Shown here: positions 21,943 to 30,184 of the stretch, piece by piece | Position numbering within the stretch: the stretch's first letter is position 1 | Layout of the letters: every line of letters starts with the position of its first letter | From: Thioalkalivibrio sp. K90mix | Lineage (GTDB): Bacteria > Pseudomonadota > Gammaproteobacteria > Ectothiorhodospirales > Ectothiorhodospiraceae | DNA: 64,000 nucleotides | Reading direction: 5' to 3' | Assembly (NCBI RefSeq): GCF_000025545.1 | Contig: NC_013889.1 | Location: forward strand, 1,667,501 to 1,731,500 | Notes under the pieces: generated by a model | Databases searched by the model: none | What the model was told of the DNA's origin: nothing | Seen by the model: only the letters and a program-made list of their open reading frames with translations | Position numbers and translations under genes: made by a program

Positions 21943-21970
21943 GCAAAACAGCCACAAGTTGCTATTTTGC
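21943..21970. other. Imperfect inverted repeat in AT-rich pocket
   Basis: GCAAAACAGC and GCTATTTTGC form a 10-bp stem with one mismatch and an 8-base loop. It lies 30 bp beyond the end of the Rieske gene and upstream of the DUF1631 gene, in unusually AT-rich sequence for this genome. It may be a terminator for the Rieske-gene transcript or part of the DUF1631 promoter; I cannot decide which. Confidence 0.35.
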
Positions 21971-21999
21971 ACCGTAGCGCGGGAGGTTAACTGGAGAGC

Positions 22000-22323
22000 T
22001 TAGTCGTCCAGCGGCTCGGAACCCACCTGAACCATGCCGCCATGCACGCGAGTCGGGAAACGGGTCAGCGGGTCCTCCGCCGGGGGCTCCATCACCTCGC
22101 CGGTGCGCAGGCAGAACTGGGCCTCGTGCAATGGGCAGGTGATACAGTCATCGTCGAGCTCGCCATCGGCGATGGGCACTTCTTCGTGCGTGCAGAGGTT
22201 TTCGACCGCGAAGAACTCGCCGTCGAGGTTGAAGATCGCAACCTCGGTTCCCGCCGTGTCTACCAGACGATGTTCACCGTCCGCGATACTGTCGACCGGT
22301 GCCACGTCGATCCACTCGCTCAT
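22000..22323 (-). CDS. Rieske-type [2Fe-2S] ferredoxin
   Basis: A soluble 107-residue electron carrier of the kind that serves dioxygenases or, as NirD-like proteins, other reductases. The two cluster-binding motifs are present: Cys44-x-His46 in NLCTHEEVPIADGEL and Cys63-x2-His66 in CITCPLHEAQF. There is no membrane anchor and no fused catalytic domain. The start ATG has an excellent ribosome-binding site, GGAGGAGAG. No oxygenase or reductase is adjacent; the gene upstream on the same strand encodes a small lipoprotein, so its redox partner cannot be named. Confidence 0.93.
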   Translation of the reverse strand: MSEWIDVAPVDSIADGEHRLVDTAGTEVAIFNLDGEFFAVENLCTHEEVPIADGELDDDCITCPLHEAQFCLRTGEVMEPPAEDPLTRFPTRVHGGMVQVGSEPLDD

Positions 22324-22395
22324 CTCTCCTCCAGGGCCTTGTGGTTGGGCTTCAACTTGCCGCCCAGCGAATCTCCATCTTGGGAAACACTGTCC

Positions 22396-22761
22396 CTAAG
22401 GCGTCGCATCCAGGGCTGCCGTTGCGGCCGGGTCGATCTCGATCAGGCGGCCTTCTTCCGGGTGGTAGCTGAAGCGCCCGACCACGCGGATATGTTCCCC
22501 CAGCCGATCCGATACCTCGTCGTGAGGCTCGACCGCCACGCGGTTCACATCCTCGTCTTCCAGCCAGTAGTGGTAGCGTTCGGGGTCCTCGTCAAAGCGC
22601 TTGACCACACCCTCGGTCTGCACCAGCTCACCGTTGAATTCGCCCGCCGCACCCGCCAACTGGGCCAGCGTTACCTCGGACACACGCTCACCACCCCCGC
22701 AGGCGGCAAGCCCCACCACCAGGATGGGCGTCAGGAGCAGGGGGCGCAGCGAATGTCTCAT
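22396..22761 (-). CDS. Small OB-fold-like lipoprotein
   Basis: A 121-residue protein with a clear lipoprotein signal: MRHSLRPLLLTPILVVGLAAC, cleaved before the lipobox cysteine. The mature part (AGEFNGELVQTEGVVKRFDE to EHIRVVGRFSYHPEEGRLIEID) has the alternating pattern of an OB-fold beta-barrel, with the phrase VQTEGVV typical of small OB-like lipoproteins. The ATG at 22761 is preferred over an upstream in-frame start because it places the signal peptide at the N-terminus. Located 72 bp upstream of the Rieske gene on the same strand. Function unknown. Confidence 0.7.
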   Translation of the reverse strand: MRHSLRPLLLTPILVVGLAACGGGERVSEVTLAQLAGAAGEFNGELVQTEGVVKRFDEDPERYHYWLEDEDVNRVAVEPHDEVSDRLGEHIRVVGRFSYHPEEGRLIEIDPAATAALDATP

Positions 22762-22814
22762 GTGAATCTCCGGGCCGAAGCAACGTTGTAGTACGCTCGC
22801 GAGGGTACCGAAAC

Positions 22815-23408
22815 ATGCCTTCAACGTCTCGATTCACCCCAATCAAGCCGGTAATGCCAATGGCCAAGACCTTCCCTGCCCTCGACGAACGACTCACGGG
22901 CTTCATCCTCGAACAGCCGGTTTATTTCGTGGGCTCCGCCCCGCTCGCGGCCGACGGCCACGTCAACCTGTCTCCCAAGGGGCTGGACACCCTGCGCGTC
23001 CTGGGTCCTCGCCGCGCGGCCTATCTCGACCTGACCGGCTCCGGCAACGAGACCTCCGCCCATCTCGCGGAGAACGGCCGCATCACGCTGATGTTCTGCG
23101 CCTTTTCCGGAAAACCGAAGATTCTCCGGCTATACGGCCGCGGGCGGACCGTGCTCCCGACCGATGGCGACTGGGAATCCCTGTACAGCGCGTTCCCTGC
23201 TCATCCAGGAATGCGGCAGATCATCGACATCGAGATCCACCGCATTCAGACCTCCTGTGGCTTCGGTGTACCCGAAGGCGAACTCCAGCCACGCCCCACC
23301 CTGACCGAGTGGAGCGAACGCAAGGGCCCCGAGGGCCTGGAACGCTACTGGGAGGAAAAGAATGCGGTCAGCATCGACGACCTGCCGACCCCACTTGGGA
23401 AACGCTGA
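22815..23408 (+). CDS. Pyridoxamine 5'-phosphate oxidase-fold (PPOX) protein
   Basis: A 197-residue flavin-binding-type split-barrel protein. The opening FILEQPVYFVGSAPLAADGH with NLSPKGLDTLRVLG is characteristic of the PPOX-related family whose members lack full PdxH signatures, so the substrate is unknown. It probably binds FMN or F420-like cofactors. GAGG lies ten bases before the ATG at 22815; a second ATG at 22860 would give a slightly shorter protein that also fits the family. It is transcribed divergently from the lipoprotein gene. Confidence 0.85.
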   Translation: MPSTSRFTPIKPVMPMAKTFPALDERLTGFILEQPVYFVGSAPLAADGHVNLSPKGLDTLRVLGPRRAAYLDLTGSGNETSAHLAENGRITLMFCAFSGKPKILRLYGRGRTVLPTDGDWESLYSAFPAHPGMRQIIDIEIHRIQTSCGFGVPEGELQPRPTLTEWSERKGPEGLERYWEEKNAVSIDDLPTPLGKR

Positions 23409-23417
23409 ACGAGCCGC

Positions 23418-23873
23418 CTACCGGGTTTTTGCCTGACGGGTCAGCAAGCGGTCGAGCTGGTTGGCGAAGGCCTGGCGATCGGCCTGGCTGAAGGCGGCGG
23501 GACCGCCCGTATCCACGCCGCTGGAGCGCAGGGTCTCCATGAAGTCGCGCATGCTGAGGCGCTCGCGGATCGTCCCCTCGGTATACAGCTCGCCGCGCGG
23601 ATTCAGGGCCTGGGCGCCCTTGGCAATGGCCTCGGCCGCCAGCGGGATGTCGGCGGTGATCACCAGGTCCCCCGACTCCAGCCGCCGCACGATCTCGTTG
23701 TCGGCCACGTCGAAGCCGGCACCCACCTGAATGGCATCGATCCATTTCGACGGTGGGGTGCGCAGCGGCTGATTGGCCACCAGGGTCAGCGGCACCTGAG
23801 TGCGGTTGGCCGCCCGGAAAAGAATCTCCTTGATCACCGCGGGACAGGCGTCCGCGTCTACCCATATCTTCAT
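23418..23873 (-). CDS. YaiI/YqxD family protein (DUF188)
   Basis: A 151-residue protein starting [20 protein letters not shown], the signature of the YaiI/YqxD family. The conserved Asp residues of DADACP and the [12 protein letters not shown] stretch resemble the metal-binding site of PIN/NYN-like nucleases, but activity has not been established for the family, to my knowledge. The ATG at 23873 is chosen over longer frames because it gives the canonical N-terminus. The gene converges on the PPOX gene with only nine bases between stops. Confidence 0.88.
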   Translation of the reverse strand: MKIWVDADACPAVIKEILFRAANRTQVPLTLVANQPLRTPPSKWIDAIQVGAGFDVADNEIVRRLESGDLVITADIPLAAEAIAKGAQALNPRGELYTEGTIRERLSMRDFMETLRSSGVDTGGPAAFSQADRQAFANQLDRLLTRQAKTR

Positions 23874-24026
23874 GCTCACCGATCGTCGATTCGAGAGAAG
23901 TTCCGCAGCATAGCCGGTTCGGCGAAGCGCAACACACTCCACCGCTTTTCGATTGGCCCTGCCCCCGGCCGCATGCCATGGTGCTACGCTCAACGGACAC
24001 GGCACTCGCGCCGACAAGGAGCCCCC

Positions 24027-24203
24027 ATGGGTATCGAAGTCACCGGAATTCTCGGTCTGATCTGGCTGATCATCGTGATCTGGGCCATCGTCCGCACCGC
24101 GCAAAGCCCGGCTGGGCCGATGGTCAAGCTACTGTGGATTCTGATCCTGCTGTTCCTGCCAGTGGCGGGGCTGATCGCCTGGCTCCTCCTCGGGCCCAAG
24201 TAG
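24027..24203 (+). CDS. Small PLDc_N-like membrane protein
   Basis: A 58-residue protein with two hydrophobic helices ([17 protein letters not shown] and [20 protein letters not shown]). The pattern resembles the N-terminal membrane module of cardiolipin synthases (PLDc_N), here as a stand-alone protein without the phospholipase D domain. AAGGA lies six bases before the ATG. Its last 75 bp overlap the 3' end of the MinD-like gene on the other strand. Function unknown. Confidence 0.7.
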   Translation: MGIEVTGILGLIWLIIVIWAIVRTAQSPAGPMVKLLWILILLFLPVAGLIAWLLLGPK

Positions 24204-25688
24204 CCCGGAAGACGGATCGGTCGAATCATCGCCGTTCGGGTTGCCGATGGGCGGGGACGGGGCTACACCGTCCCCGCGCCGTTCGAGCTGCTCGATCAGT
24301 AGCTGTCCCTCGTCGCGGGAATCGCGCAACCACTGCAACAGGTCCTGCTGCGAGCCGAACACCGCCACATCCACCCGGTGTATGGCATCGGGTTTCGGGA
24401 TCGGCGTTGGGCGCTCGCTCGCCGCCAGCGGGCCGTAGCGGCCAAAGTCGGGCGTCACCACGTTTTCGGGCGGCTCCGGGCAAGCGGCATCCTCTCCGCG
24501 GGTTGCCTGTTCCAGACGCACGCCGATGCGCTCGAGTACGTCTTCGGAGGTCTCAGGGTGCTCGAGCAGCCATTCGATCAGCGCCTCCGGATCCACCGCG
24601 GGGATGCCAAAGCGATCGCGATAATCGGCCTCCAGCGTCTGGATCCACTCGGCCAGCGCGCAGGGCTCGTCGACCGCGCTCGCCAGGGCACGGAACTCCC
24701 GCCGCAGGGCCTCGAACCGCTTCTTCACCTCACTGCCGGACTCCGGTGCCGGGACTTCCACATCCGGAGTGCCACCCCGTTCGGCAAGCAGCCGCTCCGA
24801 CGGGGTGTCATCCGCCCCGGCGTCAACCGCCACTGGCTCGCTCGATGCGGGTTTGCGCAATAGATGCCGGAACCAGAAACGGCTGAACGAGGCCTGGCTC
24901 GAGGGGTCCCAGGAGAGATCGTTCAAGGCCTGTGCCAGCCGCTGAAACGGACGTACTGACGGATCATGCTCCGAGAACATCGCTACGGGGTGCTGCAGGG
25001 TCACCGCCGCACGCAGGCTCTCGTCGCGCTGAATGAACCCGAGAAAGCCCACCGAGATCTTCAGATACTTCTCCACCGCACCACTGAAGCGCTGATACAC
25101 CGCCCGCGCCTCACTGATGTCGGCCACCATGTTCACGACCACCTGACAGGTGAGCGGATATCGCCGTAGCGCGACCTTCAGCAACGAAAAGGCATCGGTG
25201 AGCGAGGTCGGCTCCGGCGTAATGACCAGCAGCACTTGATGTCCGGCGGCGACGAAATCCAGGGTGGTATCGCCAATCCCCGCAGCGGTATCCAGGATCA
25301 GGTCATCGAAATGCTGCTCGATCCGCGCCAGCTCGGTCACCAGCCGCCGCTGTCGGGCCGCCGACAACTCCACGCAATCGCGGATACCCGAGGCCCCCGG
25401 GATGACTTTCAGGCCATGGGGGCCCTCGAGAAGGACATCCTCGACCGGACACTCCCCCGTCAGGACCTCGGCCAGCCCCTTTTGCGGGTGCAGCCCCAGC
25501 AGGATGTTCACGTTGGCAAGCCCCGTGTCGGCATCCAGGATGCAGACCCGGCGCCCCGCCCGGGCCAGGGTAATCCCGAGGTTGACCGCGATACTGGACT
25601 TGCCCACCCCGCCCTTGCCGCTGGTCACTGTCAGGACACGCGGCTGAGCTGACTGGACGCGAGCCGTGCCAGACTGCCTGTCGATCAT
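24129..25688 (-). CDS. MinD/ParA-family ATPase (FlhG/FleN-like) with long C-terminal extension
   Basis: A deviant Walker ATPase. The first ~270 residues contain VTSGKGGVGKSSIAVNLGI (Walker A with the signature Lys), ILDADTGLANVNILLGLHP and LILDTAAGIGDTTLDFV, closest to the FlhG/FleN group that controls flagellar number. No flagellar gene is nearby. A further ~220 residues, acidic and partly low complexity, extend the C-terminus well beyond the usual 270-300. The ATG at 25688 is preferred; an upstream extension to 26039 would run into the divergent HDOD gene. The C-terminal 75 bp overlap the small membrane-protein gene. It may localise a polar complex; the neighbouring c-di-GMP and HDOD genes make a motility or surface role plausible. 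Confidence 0.82.
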   Translation of the reverse strand: MIDRQSGTARVQSAQPRVLTVTSGKGGVGKSSIAVNLGITLARAGRRVCILDADTGLANVNILLGLHPQKGLAEVLTGECPVEDVLLEGPHGLKVIPGASGIRDCVELSAARQRRLVTELARIEQHFDDLILDTAAGIGDTTLDFVAAGHQVLLVITPEPTSLTDAFSLLKVALRRYPLTCQVVVNMVADISEARAVYQRFSGAVEKYLKISVGFLGFIQRDESLRAAVTLQHPVAMFSEHDPSVRPFQRLAQALNDLSWDPSSQASFSRFWFRHLLRKPASSEPVAVDAGADDTPSERLLAERGGTPDVEVPAPESGSEVKKRFEALRREFRALASAVDEPCALAEWIQTLEADYRDRFGIPAVDPEALIEWLLEHPETSEDVLERIGVRLEQATRGEDAACPEPPENVVTPDFGRYGPLAASERPTPIPKPDAIHRVDVAVFGSQQDLLQWLRDSRDEGQLLIEQLERRGDGVAPSPPIGNPNGDDSTDPSSGLLGPEEEPGDQPRHWQEQQDQNPQ

Positions 25689-25878
25689 GGGCTTCAAAGC
25701 TTCCTGCCTCCGAAGTGGCCTCACGGGATAGGCCTCACGCACGCCTAACGTCTCGTCTACTGGAATCGCTGGCGCAACGCAAGTCCCAGCAGTATAGTCG
25801 GGAACCAGGGCGAGAAGCCGCGACGCAGCAACGGATCGGGGCAATACAAGGGCACCCTCTCGGGTCCCGGGGAGAAGC

Positions 25879-27990
25879 ATGGCCACGGCGCATACGGCAA
25901 CCGAAACCATCCCCAGCCTGCCACAGGCCCTGACGTCCGTTCTCGATGCGGGCCAGGCGGCGGAGGCCGATTTCGAGGCCCTCAGCCGTGCCATTCTGCG
26001 CGACACCGGCATGACCACACGCCTCCTCGCGGCAGCCAACTCCCCGTTCTATTACCGCGGCTCGCCGTGTCGCACCATCGATAGAGCCCTTTTCAGCCTG
26101 GGGCTGGACACCGTGCGCAGCCTCGCCCTGACCGCCGCGATCCAGCAGCTTTTCGGCCGCTACCAGCCCAAGCGCACCAGCACGCTTCGGACCATCTGGC
26201 GCCGTGCGCTGACCACCGCCATGCTCGGCCAGGTCCTCGCCTCCCTGACACGCCACCCACGGCCCGAAGAGGCGTATCTGTCAGGGCTTCTGGTTGATCT
26301 CGGCAAGCTGATGCGACTGGCGTCCGACGAAGCGCGCTACTGGCCGCTGCTCGAGGCCAGCAGCGACCACCGCGAACTGGTCTCCCGTGAACAGGCGACC
26401 TACGGTCAACACCATGCAGAACTGGCCGCCGAACACCTGGACCAATGGGGCCTGGACGGCTTCGTCACCGATGCGGTGCGTTTCCACCTCGAACCCACGG
26501 CACAAGTGCGCGATGCACACCACCTAGTGAAGATTGTCCATCTCGCCAGCCGACTTGGCGACGAACCACCCGACGCCATCGGCGACCCGGCCCTGGCAGC
26601 CGCCCACGACCTGTTTGGGCTCAATGACGGCCTGACCCGGGAACTGCGCAACCGCATCGAAGACGATGTCACCCGGGTTGCCGGTTCCCTGGGTATTGAG
26701 CTGGACGCGGGAGCCGAAACCGCGAATATCGAGGCACATCACCCCGATCAGGCGGCGCGCGAGGCGCTGGGGATGCGTGTCCGCGACCTCACCGAGCTGG
26801 AGCGGCTGTCCGGCGAGCTTCGCGCCTCGCGGACCCCCCGAGAACATTGTCTGGCCGCCCAGCGAACGCTGTTTCTCACCCTGGGTGTCGAACACAGCCT
26901 GATGTTCCTGACAGACGCGGACGGTGCATCGGTCTCCGCCTGGCTCGGCGAGGAAGACGAGCCCGACTTCACCCTGCCCCTGCTGCCGGGACGGAGCCTT
27001 GTGACCGACACCCTGCTGGACCGCGAGATGCGCCAGCACAAACCCGATGGCGAGACACCTACACCGGTCATCGACCAGCAGTTGTTCCGGCTCTGCGGTG
27101 CCGAGGTGATCTGGGCATTCCCTCTGCTGGCGGATGCCAACTCCTCGCCCGCAGGGGTGCTGATCCTGGGACTGGACCGAGAACGTGCCCAGACCCTGGA
27201 ACCCCGAACCGGATTTGTCCGGGCCCTGGCGCGAGAGATTGCACGCGTGCTGTGCACCTCGCAGTCCGACCCGCCCGAGCAAGCGCACACCGACGATACG
27301 ACGCAAGAGCGAATCCGCGAGACGCTGCACGAGGCGGGCAACCCCCTCAGCATCATCCAGAATTATCTGGGTGTGTTGAACACAAAGCTGGGCGATGAGC
27401 ACGAGGCCAGCCAGGAACTGGCCCTGATCAAGGAGGAGATTGATCGCGTCGGCCGCATCCTGCTGCGTCTAAAGGAACCCGACCAGGCAGTGGACGGGCC
27501 GCCATCCTCGCTTAATCGGCTGGTCCAGGACGTGGCCGACATCGTGGACCGCTCTCTTTGCCACACGCGGGGCATCCGCCTGGAACTGGATCTGGCACCC
27601 GGCGATCCGCCCTTGTCTGTCTCCAGCGACCATGTGCGCCAGATTCTGACGAACCTGCTCAAAAACGCCGCCGAGGCCCTGCAGCCGGGGGGCGTCATTC
27701 GGCTGCAGACCCGCGACCCCGAGAGCTTCAATGGGACCAGCGTGGTGGCACTGGTGGTCGCCGACGACGGCCCCGGGCTTCCACCGGAGGTCCGCGCGGC
27801 CCATTATCGCCCGGTAGAATCCGCCAAGGGCGGGGGGCACGCCGGGCTAGGCCTGAGTATTGTCCGCCGCCTGGCGGACGAGATCGGCGCTCACATCCAG
27901 TGCGACAGCGACCGCGAAGGAACGCGGTTCGAGATTCGGCTCCCCCATCGCGAGGCCGAAACCGGAGCCCTCGGGGCGGGACAGGGATAG
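25879..27990 (+). CDS. HDOD-GAF hybrid histidine kinase
   Basis: A 703-residue soluble signalling protein. An N-terminal HDOD domain (~10-215; PSLPQALTSVL, YLSGLLVDLGKLM) is followed by a GAF-like region (~310-455) and a histidine kinase core. The H-box HEAGNPLSIIQNYL carries the probable phospho-acceptor His484. The ATPase domain shows the N box NLLKNAAEAL, G1 DDGPGL and G2 HAGLGLSIV. No membrane segment is present, so the signal is cytoplasmic. Its stop is 37 bp before a REC-PAS-GGDEF-EAL gene, the likely cognate response regulator. The start ATG at 25879 follows GGGGAGAAGC. Confidence 0.92.
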   Translation: MATAHTATETIPSLPQALTSVLDAGQAAEADFEALSRAILRDTGMTTRLLAAANSPFYYRGSPCRTIDRALFSLGLDTVRSLALTAAIQQLFGRYQPKRTSTLRTIWRRALTTAMLGQVLASLTRHPRPEEAYLSGLLVDLGKLMRLASDEARYWPLLEASSDHRELVSREQATYGQHHAELAAEHLDQWGLDGFVTDAVRFHLEPTAQVRDAHHLVKIVHLASRLGDEPPDAIGDPALAAAHDLFGLNDGLTRELRNRIEDDVTRVAGSLGIELDAGAETANIEAHHPDQAAREALGMRVRDLTELERLSGELRASRTPREHCLAAQRTLFLTLGVEHSLMFLTDADGASVSAWLGEEDEPDFTLPLLPGRSLVTDTLLDREMRQHKPDGETPTPVIDQQLFRLCGAEVIWAFPLLADANSSPAGVLILGLDRERAQTLEPRTGFVRALAREIARVLCTSQSDPPEQAHTDDTTQERIRETLHEAGNPLSIIQNYLGVLNTKLGDEHEASQELALIKEEIDRVGRILLRLKEPDQAVDGPPSSLNRLVQDVADIVDRSLCHTRGIRLELDLAPGDPPLSVSSDHVRQILTNLLKNAAEALQPGGVIRLQTRDPESFNGTSVVALVVADDGPGLPPEVRAAHYRPVESAKGGGHAGLGLSIVRRLADEIGAHIQCDSDREGTRFEIRLPHREAETGALGAGQG

Positions 27991-28027
27991 CCCCCGCGAT
28001 GATGCGAGACCACGGCGGGAGCCGCAC

Positions 28028-30148
28028 ATGAACGAACCCGGCACACCACAGACCCCTCGCATCCTCGTCGTCGACGACGACCCGCGCCTTCTGGAAAGCG
28101 TGCGCCAGCTGCTGGAACTGCAAACGTTCAACGTGGAAACCGCGCCGGGCGGCGGCAGCGCCATCGAGGCCCTGCGGCGGGATCCGCCCGATCTCCTGCT
28201 GCTCGATCTGTGCATGCCGGAACTGGGGGGGCGTGATGTCCTGCGCTTCATCCAGGCCGCCGGGCTCGCGGTCCCTGTGGTGGTCATCAGCGGCAACACC
28301 TCGGTGGACGATGTCGCCGGCGCCCTGCGCGACGGGGCCTCCGACTACCTGAAAAAGCCCTACCAGCCCGACGAGCTGCTGGCGACCGTCCGCAATGCCC
28401 TGCACAAAAAAGACCTGGAAGACGCCAACCGCCACATGCGGGCACGCCTGGAGCGTTCCGAGCGCCTGCACCGGCTGATCGTCAACAACTCGCCGGACAT
28501 CGTGTTCATCCTGGACCGCGACGGTCGGTTTCGTTTCGTGAATTCGCGCGTCCACGAGTTGCTCGGCTATTCCCGTCAGGACCTGCTGGACACCCGTGTC
28601 CTGGATCTGGTCGAAACCGACGACCACGAGAAGGCGGAGTACTTCTTCGAGCAGGCCGGGCGCAGCCATGCCCACATCCGCTCCGTGGAGCTCGCGCTCA
28701 AGCCGCGGGAGATGGCCCGCACCCGGCGCTATTTCGAGGTCGCGGTCTGGCCGACAGCGGCCAGCGACGATACAGGCGAGACCCTGGTCTACGGGACTGC
28801 CCGCGACATCACCGACCGCAAAGAGTCAGAAGCCTTCATCAACTTTCAGGCCTACCACGACCTGCTTACGCGCCTGCCCAATCGTGCCCTGTTCCGCGAC
28901 CGGGTCGATGTGGCCATCGCCCAGGCACAGCGCCAGGGTCACCCCCTGGCCGTGATGTTCATCGACCTCAACCGCTTCAAGGTCATCAACGATTCGCTGG
29001 GGCACACCATCGGCGACCGCCTGCTGCAGGCCGTCGCCCAGCGCCTGCTGGGCTGCATTCGCAAAGGGGATACGCTGTCGCGCTTCGGCGGCGACGAATT
29101 TACCCTGCTGCTCCCTCAGATCAGCCGCCAGGAGGCCGCGGTTGATGTAGCCGAAAAGATCCTCGAAAGCCTCAATGAACCGTTCCACCTGGGGGGCGAC
29201 CACGAGTTGTATGTCGGGGCCAGCATCGGGATCGCGATCTACCCCGAGGGGGGCGACACGCTCGAGACCCTGATCCGGCATGCCGACATCGCGATGTACC
29301 GGGAAAAGAACACGGGCAAGAATGGCATCCGCCTGTTCGCACCGGAGATGCACGGCAACACGCCACACCGCCTGCAATTGGAGCAGGACCTGCGCAAGGC
29401 CCTGGAGCGCGAAGAGTTCCACATCCTCTACCAGCCGCAGGTCGATGGCGAGACAGGACAGCTCCTGGGCGTCGAGGCGTTGGTTCGCTGGAATCACCCC
29501 GATCGCGGCATGCTGGGCCCAGCCGAATTCATCCCGGTCGCCGAAGACACACGTCTGATCGTCGACCTCGATCGCGCGACCCTGCGCAACGCCCTCGGCG
29601 ACATACGCAAAGCCCATCAACACGTACCCAACCTGCGCCTGGCGGTGAACCTGTCACCGGTGCTGATCGAGCGCGACGACTTTGTCGACGGCGTGCTGGG
29701 ATTGCTGGTCGAGACCGGCTTCCCCGCAGAACTGCTGGAGATCGAGATCACCGAAAGCCTGTTGATGAGCGACACCCACGATACCGTGGCCAAACTCAAC
29801 CGCCTGTGCGAAGCCGGCGTCCAGGTGGCGGTGGATGACTTCGGCACCGGTTATTCGTCGCTGAGCTATCTGCAGAAGCTGCCGGTCCACACCCTGAAGA
29901 TTGATCGCAGCTTCACCCTCACCATCTGTACTGACGGGGAGGCCTGTATCGTTAACGCGATCGTATCGATGGCGCGCGGCCTGCAGATGAACATCGTCGC
30001 GGAGGGCGTGGAGACCGCAGCCCAGCAGGAGTATCTGCGCCGCCTTGGCTGCCCGATGATGCAGGGCTTCCTGTTCGGGCACCCCTCCCCCCTCGCGGAC
30101 CTGCTACAGGCGGAATCCGACTTCGGGCGTCGAACTGCCCGATCCTGA
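28028..30148 (+). CDS. Response regulator with PAS, GGDEF and EAL domains
   Basis: A 706-residue c-di-GMP enzyme under two-component control. The receiver domain (~10-125) has the acidic pair in VVDDDP, phospho-acceptor Asp60 (LLLLDLCMPE) and Lys in LKKPY. A PAS domain (~150-270) follows, then an intact GGDEF at 354-358 (RFGGDEFTLL) and an EAL domain with EAL at 483-485 and the catalytic patches NLSPVLI, EITES, DDFGTGYSSL, KIDRSF and AEGVET. Both cyclase and phosphodiesterase activities are therefore possible. The ATG at 28028 after GGGAG is chosen; a longer frame from 27860 overlaps the kinase gene in another frame. Confidence 0.93.
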   Translation: MNEPGTPQTPRILVVDDDPRLLESVRQLLELQTFNVETAPGGGSAIEALRRDPPDLLLLDLCMPELGGRDVLRFIQAAGLAVPVVVISGNTSVDDVAGALRDGASDYLKKPYQPDELLATVRNALHKKDLEDANRHMRARLERSERLHRLIVNNSPDIVFILDRDGRFRFVNSRVHELLGYSRQDLLDTRVLDLVETDDHEKAEYFFEQAGRSHAHIRSVELALKPREMARTRRYFEVAVWPTAASDDTGETLVYGTARDITDRKESEAFINFQAYHDLLTRLPNRALFRDRVDVAIAQAQRQGHPLAVMFIDLNRFKVINDSLGHTIGDRLLQAVAQRLLGCIRKGDTLSRFGGDEFTLLLPQISRQEAAVDVAEKILESLNEPFHLGGDHELYVGASIGIAIYPEGGDTLETLIRHADIAMYREKNTGKNGIRLFAPEMHGNTPHRLQLEQDLRKALEREEFHILYQPQVDGETGQLLGVEALVRWNHPDRGMLGPAEFIPVAEDTRLIVDLDRATLRNALGDIRKAHQHVPNLRLAVNLSPVLIERDDFVDGVLGLLVETGFPAELLEIEITESLLMSDTHDTVAKLNRLCEAGVQVAVDDFGTGYSSLSYLQKLPVHTLKIDRSFTLTICTDGEACIVNAIVSMARGLQMNIVAEGVETAAQQEYLRRLGCPMMQGFLFGHPSPLADLLQAESDFGRRTARS

Positions 30149-30184
30149 ATCCGGTTTACGGTCCCGTCCCGCCCTCGCAGCAGA

